A DNA stretch of 32,897 nt from positions 1-32,897 of the forward strand of contig NZ_SOEE01000020.1 of assembly GCF_004366035.1 (NCBI RefSeq), given 5' to 3'. The notes beneath the pieces are model-generated. The model was not told where the DNA came from. It was given only the letters and a program-made list of their open reading frames with translations, and did no database searches. The position numbers and the translations under genes are program-made. Source of the stretch: Cytobacillus oceanisediminis. GTDB lineage: Bacteria; Bacillota; Bacilli; Bacillales; Cytobacillaceae. Position 1 is the stretch's first letter; each line of letters starts with the position of its first letter. Below are positions 8,584-16,460 of this stretch, piece after piece.

Positions 8584-9273
8584 ATGTTAAGGTTAGTTCT
8601 TGACCCAGGGCACGGCGGAATCGATCCAGGAGCTCAGGGTAATGGTTTACAGGAAAAGAATTTAACACTTCAAATCGCAAACCGTATTAAAGATATTCTG
8701 AACCATAATTATGATAACGTTTCAATCCGAATGAGCCGTACAGGGGATCAAACTGTTTCCTTGTCAGAGCGTACTAGTGCAGCTAATGAATGGGGAGCTA
8801 ATTTTTTTCTATCGATCCACATTAATGCAGGTGGTGGAACAGGTTATGAAGATTATGTTTATCCAGGAGTCGGATTTCCTACAACCAGCTATCAAAATAA
8901 CATTCACTCAGAGATATTGAAACTGGCTGATTTTAAGGATCGGGGTAAAAAACAGACTAACTTTCACATTCTTAGGGAAACAAACTTCCCAGCTGTTTTA
9001 ACTGAAAATGGATTTATTGATAATAATAATGATGCAGCGAAGCTAAAATTAAGCACCTACATTGAGAAATTAGCTCGTGGACATGTAAATGGGATTGCAA
9101 AAAGTTTTAAGTTGCCTAAGAAGAACACAGCTGTCTACCACTCCGTTGTGTCCGGCGATACAGTATATTCTTTAAGCTGAACTTACGGTAGCATCATTCA
9201 GCAGATTAGGGATTGGAACAACCTGGATAATAACTACACTATTTATGTGGGACAATTACTGAGAGTTAAATAA
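8584..9273 (+). pseudogene. N-acetylmuramoyl-L-alanine amidase with LysM domain interrupted by TGA
   Basis: The intact part (8584-9180, 198 residues) is an Amidase_3 zinc hydrolase of the CwlC/LytC type that cuts the amide bond between N-acetylmuramic acid and L-alanine in peptidoglycan. It shows VLDPGHGGIDPGA (zinc His), the conserved Glu in GLQEKNLTL, SIHINAG (second zinc His) and the catalytic Glu in VLTENGFIDN. The C-terminus begins a LysM wall-binding repeat (YHSVVSGDTVYSLS), then TGA at 9178-9180. Without a frame change the repeat continues (TYGSIIQQIRDWNNL...YVGQLLRVK) to TAA at 9271. The catalytic domain could still be made as a shortened enzyme. No signal peptide is visible, consistent with export through a holin or release by mother-cell lysis. 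GAGGTGA precedes the ATG. Confidence 0.85.
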
Positions 9274-9368
9274 ATATTTAATATTGTTAATGGGTTTGTC
9301 CACTCCAAGAACATTCACAAATCATAAAGTGATGATATAACCAACTTTTTAGAAAGGGGGTGATATCA

Positions 9369-9752
9369 TTGGCTTTACAACTAATGAAAATAGTGGTTGC
9401 TGCATCTACGACAATAAATACGGATCCAACTCCAGAAAAATTCTTTTTTGTTACTACTAGTGAGACGGCAGCAGGGACATCATTGACCATTGATGCCGCA
9501 TCTTTTTTTCAAGACGATGGGAATGCTGCTACTGAACTTCCTGCTTTAGCAACTAATAACAGTTATTTTAATGTTTATATAAACGGTGTCTTACAAATGG
9601 AAGGAAATTCAACCTATACACCTGGTGCTACTGGTGTTGGATCACTTGTTTTCTCTTTACCTGCTGGTGGAGATCCAATACTGCAAAGTACATCAGTTGT
9701 ATTAGAGGTAGTTAACTTTTCACCAACAGCAAATACAACAGTTTCAACTTAA
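9369..9752 (+). CDS. DUF4183 domain protein
   Basis: A 127-residue protein with the DUF4183 signature in its second half: NNSYFNVYINGVLQMEGNSTYTPG, then a hydrophobic strand ending VVLEVVNFSP. It is rich in Thr, Ser and Ala, with no membrane helix or Cys. The family is common in spore-forming Bacillus and is often near spore-surface or collagen-like genes; its biochemical role is unknown. The TTG at 9369 is favoured because AAGGGGGTGAT lies at the right distance; a GTG at 9360 falls inside that site. A second DUF4183 gene converges on it from the opposite strand. Confidence 0.8.
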   Translation: MALQLMKIVVAASTTINTDPTPEKFFFVTTSETAAGTSLTIDAASFFQDDGNAATELPALATNNSYFNVYINGVLQMEGNSTYTPGATGVGSLVFSLPAGGDPILQSTSVVLEVVNFSPTANTTVST

Positions 9753-9766
9753 CACTTATGTATTGG

Positions 9767-9795
9767 AAAGAGCTCAGGATTTGGGGCTCTTTTCA
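9767..9795 (+). terminator. Terminator between convergent DUF4183 genes
   Basis: AAAGAGC pairs with GCTCTTT around a loop of 12 bases, followed by TTC and AT-rich sequence. Confidence 0.6.
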
Positions 9796-9811
9796 ATTTC
9801 ATTTGATTAAT

Positions 9812-10228
9812 TTATAGTCCATATATTTTTATAAACTGAAGGATAATAGGCGTACCCTCGGGGGGAATATCTATTGATTTCAATACTAGTAAACCCTTTT
9901 TCACTTGATAAAGGGGGGTAGGTTGCATCATCGCGTTAATATATAAATTCACATACGAAAAATTGTTTGGATTAAGAATATCGGATGTACTATATCCCAC
10001 AACCCGGTCACTATTAGTATAAATTCTTTTTTTGCCATTAGAATAAGTAACATATTGAAGGTTTTCCACCTTTAATATCTTAGGTGTAATAGGTTGGTGG
10101 TTTTCTCCTGGATAAATAACAGGGCATCCTTTTGGAAAGGATAATGGTGTACAAACATTATTTATATTGCTAAGATTATTATATTTTTTTTTTCTAATGT
10201 TCGTGAAATTAGATGAATAAATGTTCAC
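9812..10228 (-). CDS. Second DUF4183-like protein
   Basis: A 138-residue protein whose C-terminal half matches the DUF4183 pattern of its convergent neighbour: FSYVNLYINAMMQPTPLYQV, then GLLVLKSIDIPPEGTPIILQFIKI. The N-terminal 50 residues are Asn-rich and different, with two Cys (VCTPLSFPKGCPV). The start is GTG with GAAAGAG upstream. The pair may be surface proteins made during sporulation, which is inference from the family's distribution. The two genes are too different to be a recent duplication. Confidence 0.7.
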   Translation of the reverse strand: MNIYSSNFTNIRKKKYNNLSNINNVCTPLSFPKGCPVIYPGENHQPITPKILKVENLQYVTYSNGKKRIYTNSDRVVGYSTSDILNPNNFSYVNLYINAMMQPTPLYQVKKGLLVLKSIDIPPEGTPIILQFIKIYGL

Positions 10229-10427
10229 GTGATCAACTCTTTCTTATACCTTTTAAAATTATTTAGTATTATTAAATTCATTATAAAAAGAAAAGTGTAC
10301 CTTAAAGCCCGTTAATAACAGCACATTTTATCATACAATAGCCCTTCTCAATGGATAGTTTTTTTCTATTGGTAAATTTAGCTAATCATGAGAAAAGTCT
10401 TTGTGTCGGATCCGTGAATAAAAAATG

Positions 10428-10453
10428 GCCCTTCAAATATGGGTTTGAAGGGC
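10428..10453 (-). terminator. Minus-strand terminator
   Basis: GCCCTTCAAA pairs perfectly with TTTGAAGGGC around a six-base loop. On the minus strand it is followed by CATTTTTTATT. No intact minus-strand gene lies to its right, so it may be a remnant of a lost gene. Confidence 0.65.
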
Positions 10454-10602
10454 ACAACTATAATTCTACTGACCTTATATACATTTCAAATGTCTTTATA
10501 TAAGTTCCCGGTATATTTGGGAATTTATAATATGGTTTAACTGCAGAATTCTTTAATAATTACTCCCTTTTCTACTCATTCCGTGAAGAAAAAAGCAATA
10601 GT

Positions 10603-10621
10603 TGCTTCAAAGAAGCACTTT
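10603..10621. terminator. Short hairpin, possible terminator
   Basis: TGCTTC-AAA-GAAGCA, followed by CTTTTC on the plus strand and by an A/T-rich stretch on the minus strand. The direction is unclear. Confidence 0.35.
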
Positions 10622-11159
10622 TCATCTTTTTACTAACCTTAACAACAATATCCCACTTAAATAATCACTGTCACAACTTAAAAGTAATTTTAAAACTTGC
10701 CTTCTCATCAATTCCTTCCGCTCTTTCGTCTGATCATCCTAGGTCCGTTCGCATGGAAAGGAACAAATACCATTTTTTAAATACTTTTCATTATTTGTTT
10801 GTATGTATTATCGAGCAAGGAACTAATCTTAATATTGTATTGAAAGGACACAATAGTTATTAGCCTTGCTCTTGCCAATATTATTGCCAATGGTGGAGGA
10901 TCTATACGTTTTATTCGCAACTGTAATAGGTTGCTTAGTGGATTATATTGATTTTTCTATGATGGTCCAAAGGTATCGATTCAAGTGATAAATCTCCAAG
11001 AATAAAGGACTTACTGGCAGCTAATTAATATGACAAGATAAGAAAACAAGAGCAAAAAGCCATTTTTATTTTTAACTATTGAAGGAGGAAGGTCTAAGTA
11101 TAATAAGATTAACTTTGAGGAATTTTATAAAAAACATATTCAAAAGGAAGTTGATTCAT

Positions 11160-11630
11160 ATGGATAAAAAAATGGCTTTCGGTTTAGCAATGTTAATCGT
11201 TCCTTGGCTAACTGTTCCCTTCATGGGGAAAAAATCATTTTTAAGGTTTTTACCTGTAGCAAGTTTTGTTAATTTATTTTTAAGTTTGTTTGGTCTAATT
11301 GCAAATAAGAAAAAATGGTGGGTAAATAAAAGCCCTTTATCCCCTGGTTATGTGGATTTTACATATATTTTAGGTCCGTATTTTGTAGCCACATTATGGG
11401 TTTTTAAACTAACATACGGAAATTTTCCCAAATATTTAATTGCAAATATGGTAATAGATGCCATAAATGCTTATCCCTTTGCTGAAATATGGGAAAAAGT
11501 TGGAGTTTTTAAATTTAAAAAGATGAATCATACTATTTGGTATTTTATATGTGTGTCATTAGCAATAATTATTTATGGGTATCAGTATATAGTGGAAAAA
11601 TCGATCAAAACAATTGAAGACGAGGTTTAA
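11160..11630 (+). CDS. Multi-pass membrane protein, family unnamed
   Basis: A 156-residue integral membrane protein with four or five hydrophobic helices (MAFGLAMLIVPWLTVPF, FLPVASFVNLFLSLFGLI, FTYILGPYFVATLWVFKLTYG, LIANMVIDAINAYPFAEIW, IWYFICVSLAIIIYGYQYI). The look is that of an uncharacterised family common in Bacillus. The start is uncertain. The best ribosome site, GAAGGAGG at 11081-11088, is followed in this frame only by ATA codons near 11100, and the open frame continues back to it (RLTLRNFIKN upstream of the ATG). The original start may have mutated from ATG to ATA, or a rare start is used; the ATG at 11160 has no clear site of its own. Confidence 0.6.
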   Translation: MDKKMAFGLAMLIVPWLTVPFMGKKSFLRFLPVASFVNLFLSLFGLIANKKKWWVNKSPLSPGYVDFTYILGPYFVATLWVFKLTYGNFPKYLIANMVIDAINAYPFAEIWEKVGVFKFKKMNHTIWYFICVSLAIIIYGYQYIVEKSIKTIEDEV

Positions 11631-11639
11631 AGTAATACT

Positions 11640-12095
11640 GAGAGGAATAGATTTGCCTAGAAGGTATGTGTTTATTGCTGCTGGTTAATGATCCAGTTTG
11701 TTCACCAATGGAATAGAAAGAATCACACTCCGTGTTGGGAAAGGCCAACGCTTATACAGAGCTTCATTGGGAGAATAGGTGTAATTAACTTACTTCTTCA
11801 GGGGTCGAGACTACTGAGGAGTGGTATAGGAAATATTCGTTTTTCATTATAATAAGAATATTAATGAAGGAGTAAGTTAATCATTTATAAGCAGAGCTAG
11901 GAGCTTTTATATTACGCTTAACGTTAAATTAATATTTTTTATCAAGTTTAGTTAAATTCCAATGTGAAATATGAAAAACTACCATTTTAGCCACCGCTAT
12001 TTCGTTCAATCAATGGAAGTAAATTCGTATACATGACCAATAAGTTTTTAAAAGTGAGTCAAAAGAGAGGCGAACTGTTTATTTAAATTAAGGAA
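11640..12095. other. 450-base stretch without a gene
   Basis: No frame of useful length, repeat or RNA gene was seen. GAAGGAGTAAG near 11863 looks like a ribosome site but leads to an immediately closed frame. The promoter of the following flavoprotein gene should lie in the AT-rich end (11930-12090). Confidence 0.4.
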
Positions 12096-12164
12096 ATGGG
12101 GTTTATGAAAATGGGTTTTCTATCCAAGTTATTTGGAAATTCATCTATAAAGGAGATAAAAGCA

Positions 12165-12776
12165 ATGTCAAATGTTAAATTAGCAATCATTTTTTACAGC
12201 ATGGGTGGAACAAACTATCAATTGGCACAGTGGGCTGAAGAAGGAGCAAAAGAAGCGGGTGCTGAGGTGAAAATTCTAAAAGTAGAAGAATTAGCTCCAG
12301 CATCTATCATCGAGAAAAATGATGTATGGAAATCAACTGTAGAAGCAATGAAGGACGTTCCAGTCGCAACTGGAGACGATATTGAATGGGCAGACGCAAT
12401 TATCTTTAGCGTTCCAACCCGATTTGGGAATATGCCTTCACAAATGAAGCAATTCCTTGATATTCAAGGCGGGTTGTGGGCGACTGGTAAGACTGTCAAT
12501 AAAGTCGTAAGTGCCATGACATCTGCCCAGAACCCACACGGTGGACAGGAAGCCACACTTTTATCCCTATATACTTCCATGATGCATTGGGGAGCAATTA
12601 TTGCCACACCTGGCTATACTGATTCGGTTATTTTTGGAGCAGGTGGTAATCCATATGGAACAAGTGTTACAGTTGGCCAGGATGGAAAAATGATTGAAGA
12701 TGTTCAAGCAGCTGTAAAACATCAAGCGAAACGTACAGTAACCATCGCTGATTGGGTAAAGAAAGCCAATCAGTAA
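12165..12776 (+). CDS. wrbA: WrbA-type NAD(P)H:quinone oxidoreductase
   Basis: A 203-residue flavodoxin-fold enzyme that reduces quinones by two electrons using NAD(P)H and FMN. The FMN phosphate-binding loop IFYSMGGTNYQLA lies at residues 9-21. SVPTRFGNMPSQMKQFLD and the long insertion AMTSAQNPHGGQEATLLSLY are hallmarks of the WrbA family, followed by HWGAIIATPGY and NPYGTS. The length is normal. AAAGGAG at 12149-12155 points to the ATG at 12165; another in-frame ATG at 12096 would add 23 residues without family resemblance. It fits a redox-stress theme shared with the azoreductase and nitroreductase genes further along. A strong terminator follows. Confidence 0.9.
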   Translation: MSNVKLAIIFYSMGGTNYQLAQWAEEGAKEAGAEVKILKVEELAPASIIEKNDVWKSTVEAMKDVPVATGDDIEWADAIIFSVPTRFGNMPSQMKQFLDIQGGLWATGKTVNKVVSAMTSAQNPHGGQEATLLSLYTSMMHWGAIIATPGYTDSVIFGAGGNPYGTSVTVGQDGKMIEDVQAAVKHQAKRTVTIADWVKKANQ

Positions 12777-12780
12777 GAAA

Positions 12781-12816
12781 AAAAAAGCTAATCGTCATTA
12801 ATCGATTAGCTTTTTT
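12781..12816. terminator. Terminator after wrbA
   Basis: AAAAAAGCTAATCG pairs with CGATTAGCTTTTTT around an eight-base loop. Confidence 0.9.
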
Positions 12817-12853
12817 ATTGCATAGGCAGTCTTTTTTCGGTTAAGTGCTTTAA

Positions 12854-13063
12854 ACATAATTATCAATGCCATTAATGTATAGAATACTCTACATCTTACA
12901 AAAGCAGTTGAATACCAAAAAGGTTTAGGTAATTTTAATGAATATTTGTTGCATCATATGTCTCCTTTAGGCTGGGAGCATAACAATTACTAGGAGAGTA
13001 CCGTTTTAATTCGGAAAAAATGGTAGCGTTAAATTCTCTAAGACCACTAAAACTGTCTTAACG
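12854..13063 (+). pseudogene. Tn3-family transposase, C-terminal relic
   Basis: The plus strand reads NIIINAINV, a stop, NTLHLTKAVEYQKG, then LLHHMSPLGWEHNNY. After a one-base shift it reads GEYRFNSEKM and ends SLRPLKLS. The HxSPLGWEHxNLxGxY block followed by an LRPL end is the signature of the very C-terminus of Tn3-family TnpA. Only about 70 codons remain, with at least one stop and one frameshift, so it is an inactive remnant. No Tn3 terminal inverted repeat was recognised nearby. Confidence 0.7.
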
Positions 13064-13069
13064 TTGTTA

Positions 13070-13505
13070 AAAGCAGGGTAATCGTCTTGAAAATGGACTA
13101 AGCGTTGTAAATCCTCATTTTCCTGAAGATATCCCAATTAATGCCGTGTATGGAATTGATGTATCTTACCGAAGCCATTCCATATAAATCATGAAAACGC
13201 AACCTATTTAATTGATACTGGAATAGGTGGTAATTAACCATTAAAACCTATACCATAAATGGCTGGACGATGACTTCTTATAATGAAGAATTTCGTGTTA
13301 CTAAGATGATAATAAACAAGGTGACTATCTAATAGAATTGAAACTAAAGCATAAAATGCAAAATTGGAAAATTGGTTAATAGACTAACAAATAAAGGGAA
13401 TAGGATATTAAAAGATACTACATTTTAAGAGGCTGAAAAAAACAGGGTTGACAGCTAACGTTTCAAAGAACTTGCTAAACTAAATTCTGAAGGTATTTTC
13501 AATTA
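13070..13505 (+). other. Degraded coding sequence, unassigned
   Basis: Protein-like fragments lie on the plus strand in changing frames: NPHFPEDIPINAVYGIDVSY around 13110-13170, ENATYLIDTGIGGN around 13190-13240, and TYTINGWTMTSYNEEFRVTK around 13245-13310. They look like remains of one or two genes damaged by stops and frameshifts. I do not recognise the family. Confidence 0.4.
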
Positions 13506-13508
13506 TTA

Positions 13509-13928
13509 TTAGTTTTGTTCCGGATAATCACAATACTCAATAATCGTACCATCTGTGTCAACTGGATTTAAGTATATTAATCTTCTACCGTGATTGTTTA
13601 TCCTTAAAGTATCCTTCAATGTTCGAACCCCTTTACTTTCTAGTTCTTTCAACGCTTCATCGAGATCCTTGACATCGTAAGCAATATGATGAACACCTTT
13701 TCCTTTCTGTTTAATAAATCGTGCAATCGGGGAAGTGGTATTATTTGTTGGAGCAAGCAATTCAATTCGATTTCCGCTTACCTCCATAATCGCGATTTCA
13801 CTCTCTACCCCTTTTAAATCGCTTCTGTATCGATCCAGAAGAGTACCCTGCAATACGTTTTCATAAAACAGTATACTTTCATCTAAATTACGTACGGCAA
13901 TTCCAATATGGTCAAGTTTATAATCCAT
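13509..13928 (-). CDS. mce: Methylmalonyl-CoA epimerase-like VOC protein
   Basis: A 139-residue protein of the vicinal-oxygen-chelate superfamily, closest in pattern to methylmalonyl-CoA epimerase, which interconverts the (2R) and (2S) forms of methylmalonyl-CoA in propionate metabolism. Two beta-alpha-beta repeats are visible: DHIGIAVRNLDESILFYE near the start, and GKGVHHIAYDVKDLDEAL at 77-94. Likely metal ligands are His7, His80 or His81 and Glu131 (TIIEY). IELLAPTNNTTSPIARFIKQ also fits the epimerases. AAGGAGGG sits just before the ATG. No mutase or carboxylase gene is nearby, so it is a stand-alone gene and another VOC activity is possible. Confidence 0.8.
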   Translation of the reverse strand: MDYKLDHIGIAVRNLDESILFYENVLQGTLLDRYRSDLKGVESEIAIMEVSGNRIELLAPTNNTTSPIARFIKQKGKGVHHIAYDVKDLDEALKELESKGVRTLKDTLRINNHGRRLIYLNPVDTDGTIIEYCDYPEQN

Positions 13929-13974
13929 GCAAACCCTCCTTAAGCTCAGTTTATTTTTATTGTAACATCCTCCT

Positions 13975-14768
13975 ACAAAAAATTAGCTATAATCTTATCT
14001 TTTTGATTAGCTTTTGTTTTTGTTATACTTTCATCCAAAGCGAATTATTAATCCAGTGATGAAATATACATTGAAATGATTAAAAGAACGGAAGTAGTAT
14101 TGATCGGAATATTTGGTTATTGTATAAAGAGAATACAGTTAAATTCATGGGTAAGGATAACTTAAGGCTATATTTAACATTTGTCGTGGGTTCTTATTTC
14201 TTTTAATCCTTCATCGTATTGAGAACAGTATATTATTAATTCATTTCTCTATAATCTGCTGCTCATGGTGGTTCATGTGTTTCAACGGTTTAATAACTTA
14301 TGATTGATGGATCGCAATGATGCTAATAAGATTGAATTGTACGGTGATGAATCGGTAGTTGGAATACGAAGGTTATCTTGGCTCATAAGGTTATGACCAG
14401 TTATCTGGCATATAGGCCTTATCAATCAAAGAAAAATACAAGTTTAGACATATTTCCAATACAGCTCAGTGGGAAGCAAAAGCAGCACGTTTATACTTTG
14501 TCTCTATAAAACACGACCAAAATATATGGTATGAGTCCCTCAAATTACGCAGATTTAACATTAAAACAATCTTTTAACTTGTCACATTCATTAAGGAACC
14601 TGACAAGTCAAATTTAAAAATCCTTTGAAAGCAGGTATTTGCTCATTATCGTGTAATTCTCTTCTTTCGGTACGGTGGCCCCTAAATAAATCGAGTATAC
14701 ATTCACATATTTTTTTATTTCTTTTATACTGAAATCATATAAGGTATTCCGAAAGTAGGATGAGAAAA
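13975..14768. other. 790-base stretch without an intact gene
   Basis: Mostly unassigned AT-rich DNA. Near 14080-14160 a plus-strand frame starting MIKRTEVVLIGIFGYCI resembles the beginning of the DUF4064 membrane family and then stops, which is a weak relic call. The last 60 bases before the BlaI-type gene should contain its promoter. No dyad like those at 16032 and 16071 was found there. Confidence 0.4.
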
Positions 14769-15170
14769 ATGAGTAACTATGAAAAAAAAGCATTATTAAA
14801 AATTCTAGGACCGCTGGAAATTGAAGTAATGAAAGTGATCTGGTCTATAAAAGAAGGAACAGTTCAAAATGTCTTATCAGAAATAAATACCCAAAATAAT
14901 TATGCCTATACTACTATTATGACAATCATGAATCGATTATATAAAAAGGGAATTCTCACACGTAGTAAGTTGGGGAAAGGATACGTATATAAGCCTAATT
15001 ACAGTCCCAATGAACTCATTCAACAAAATTCCTCCGATCAAGTGGAACATCTCCTTCATCATTACGGAGATATTGCAATTACACAGTTTGTCGATGCTGT
15101 AGGTCATAACCCTGATCAACTTAATAAACTGAAGGAACTAATCCAAAAGCTAGAGCAGGATGAAAAATAA
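14769..15170 (+). CDS. BlaI/MecI-family transcriptional repressor
   Basis: A 133-residue winged-helix repressor. LGPLEIEVMKVIWSIKEGTVQNVLSEI and YAYTTIMTIMNRLYKKGILTR are the conserved BlaI/MecI DNA-binding helices, and GKGYVYKPN is the wing. The rest is a helical dimerisation domain. It has no cysteine, so it lacks the copper-sensing Cys cluster of CopY and should be inactivated by proteolysis. Its stop overlaps the start of the M56 protease gene by one base (TAATG), the classical repressor-protease pair. TAGGATGAG favours the ATG at 14769 over one nine bases earlier. Likely operators are the two dyads at 16032 and 16071; the context suggests a copper-stress regulon instead of beta-lactam resistance. 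Confidence 0.88.
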   Translation: MSNYEKKALLKILGPLEIEVMKVIWSIKEGTVQNVLSEINTQNNYAYTTIMTIMNRLYKKGILTRSKLGKGYVYKPNYSPNELIQQNSSDQVEHLLHHYGDIAITQFVDAVGHNPDQLNKLKELIQKLEQDEK

Positions 15171-16006
15171 TGTCTCGATTATTTCAAACTTTGAATATGT
15201 ACGTTTTATGGTTGGTTGGTGTCATTACTTCATTTATAGGTTTTGGTATTGTTTTACATTTTCAAGCAGTGTCTAGTTATATGTATTGGATGTTGGAATG
15301 TTGTAATCTTCAATATAATCACATTCGTGTATTAACCCTAATCACTTTAGGGATTCTCTTTGTAAGTTTTGCTTTACACTTTTTATTTCTGTCTAAAAAG
15401 ACAAAAAAGTTTATTACTAAATTAAATTTCTATAGAACAAACTGCTACGAATCTAATGTAATTGAGATCTTTCAACAAAAATATTCTGTCTCGATTCAAG
15501 TCATAGATATTAATCAACCATTAGCTTTTACGTACGGATTCATTTATCCCAAAATTTTGGTAAGTACTAGTTTAATTAACTTATTACAGCCAGATGAATT
15601 AGAGGCCGTATTGGAACATGAGCATTTTCATTGTCAAAAAAGAGATCCGTTCAAACTATCGATATTGTTTAGTTTAGCACGTGTATTTTCATTCTTGCCA
15701 ATCTCTCGAATGCTATATGAAAGATATATGATGGAAAAAGAAATAAAAGCAGATACTTTTGCGATTCATAAGGTAGGAATTAAAGCTGTTGCATCAGCAT
15801 TATACAAATTAATGATAAATGTACCCTCATCTTCATTTGCAACAGTACACTTTCAAAATCAATCTATTCAAGAAACGAATACGAGGATAGAGGTTCTTCT
15901 AACAGGAAAATATAAACGTCCGCCAATTTCCCTATTAGAGTGGATGAGATCTATCATTCATATTTTTTTCATAGTTTACTTTATAGGATGTGTGTCACTT
16001 TTGTGA
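15170..16006 (+). CDS. M56 (BlaR1-like) membrane metalloprotease without sensor domain
   Basis: A 278-residue membrane zinc protease of peptidase family M56. Membrane helices lie at about 8-30 and 53-75, and again near the C-terminus (IIHIFFIVYFIGCVSLL). The catalytic HEHFH (HExxH) is at 150-154, with the third ligand expected in EKEIKADTFA further on. BlaR1 and MecR1 are about twice as long and carry an extracellular penicillin-binding domain; that domain is absent here, so the signal must be sensed differently, perhaps through another membrane protein or directly. It should cleave the partner repressor encoded by the overlapping upstream gene. The next gene encodes a Met/Cys-rich exported peptide. 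Confidence 0.87.
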   Translation: MSRLFQTLNMYVLWLVGVITSFIGFGIVLHFQAVSSYMYWMLECCNLQYNHIRVLTLITLGILFVSFALHFLFLSKKTKKFITKLNFYRTNCYESNVIEIFQQKYSVSIQVIDINQPLAFTYGFIYPKILVSTSLINLLQPDELEAVLEHEHFHCQKRDPFKLSILFSLARVFSFLPISRMLYERYMMEKEIKADTFAIHKVGIKAVASALYKLMINVPSSSFATVHFQNQSIQETNTRIEVLLTGKYKRPPISLLEWMRSIIHIFFIVYFIGCVSLL

Positions 16007-16031
16007 AGGAAAGTCTCTCCAATTCATTGTG

Positions 16032-16055
16032 ACTTACTACAAATATGTAGTAAGT
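16032..16055. promoter_or_regulatory. Dyad 1, possible BlaI-type operator
   Basis: ACTTACTACA and TGTAGTAAGT form a perfect 10-base-pair dyad around AATA. Its core TACTACAAATATGTAGTA matches 16 of 18 bases of the next dyad. It contains TACA and TGTA half-sites as in BlaI and MecI operators, although the usual spacer is two bases, not four. It lies 87 bases before the Met/Cys-rich peptide gene. Confidence 0.55.
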
Positions 16056-16070
16056 AATTGACTGGACTCC

Positions 16071-16107
16071 GGCCATCTACTACTATTATGTAGTAGATGG
16101 CCATTTT
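16071..16107. terminator. Long hairpin: terminator of the M56 gene and possible operator dyad 2
   Basis: GGCCATCTACTAC and GTAGTAGATGGCC form a perfect 13-base-pair stem around TATTAT, followed by ATTTTACTTTC. This fits a terminator for the repressor-protease operon. Its centre TACTACTATTATGTAGTA is nearly the same as dyad 1, so it may serve as an operator too. Confidence 0.65.
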
Positions 16108-16141
16108 ACTTTCTGCATAACAATATGATGGAGGAGAGGAA

Positions 16142-16378
16142 ATGATGAAAAAGATTATTGCTTGTATGTCAATTATTGCATTGATGTCTTTTGGCGGAAC
16201 AGCTCTTGCTGCTAGTCCAACGGAGCACAGAACGACCAGTAAAGAAGATTGTATGATAGTGAGTGCAGATGATTGTGCCGCAATAAGTAGGGGGAACTGT
16301 TTGAAGATGATGAAAAAGAAAGCAAAAGGTATGAGCATGAAAGACTGTATGAAAATGATGAAACACATGCAAAAATAA
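16142..16378 (+). CDS. Secreted Met/Cys-rich small protein, probable metal binder
   Basis: A 78-residue exported protein. A classical signal peptide (MMKKIIACMSIIALMSFGGTALA) ends in an ALA-A cleavage site. The mature part of about 55 residues has four Cys and nine Met, with doublets and patterns such as LKMMKKKAKGMSMKDCMKMM, plus two His. Such clusters bind copper(I) or silver, and the neighbours CueP and SCO support copper. It is not a member of any family I can name. GGAGGAGAGG precedes two ATGs three bases apart. It lies directly after two operator-like dyads and so is the best candidate target of the BlaI-type repressor. Confidence 0.75.
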   Translation: MMKKIIACMSIIALMSFGGTALAASPTEHRTTSKEDCMIVSADDCAAISRGNCLKMMKKKAKGMSMKDCMKMMKHMQK

Positions 16379-16403
16379 AATAGAAAACAAGGCTGGTTAA
16401 TTA

Positions 16404-16460
16404 CTACCTATCACTAATTGGCATGTAAAAAAGCTACCCCTTTAATAGGTTAATAGGTAG
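16404..16460. other. Inverted repeat after the Met/Cys-rich gene
   Basis: CTACCTAT at 16404-16411 and ATAGGTAG at 16453-16460 are perfect complements separated by 41 bases. AATAGGT also occurs twice in tandem near the right arm. No T run follows directly, so terminator function is doubtful; a binding-site role is possible. Confidence 0.3.

Larger units (their letters stand above)
10230..11078. other. 850-base stretch without an intact gene
   Basis: It holds two hairpins listed separately (10428 and 10603) and otherwise unassigned DNA. Around 10900-10960 a plus-strand frame reads LFATVIGCLVDYIDF, hydrophobic like the membrane gene that follows, but it is short and broken. No RNA gene or repeat was recognised. 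Confidence 0.45.

Noticed and set aside
9178..9180. Selenocysteine at the TGA in the amidase
   Set aside because: The codon is in a LysM repeat where Cys or Sec has no role, and no suitable hairpin follows; a nonsense change is the better reading.
14769..16006. A beta-lactam resistance regulatory locus (blaI-blaR1)
   Set aside because: The protease lacks the penicillin-binding domain and no beta-lactamase gene is present; the neighbours are copper proteins.
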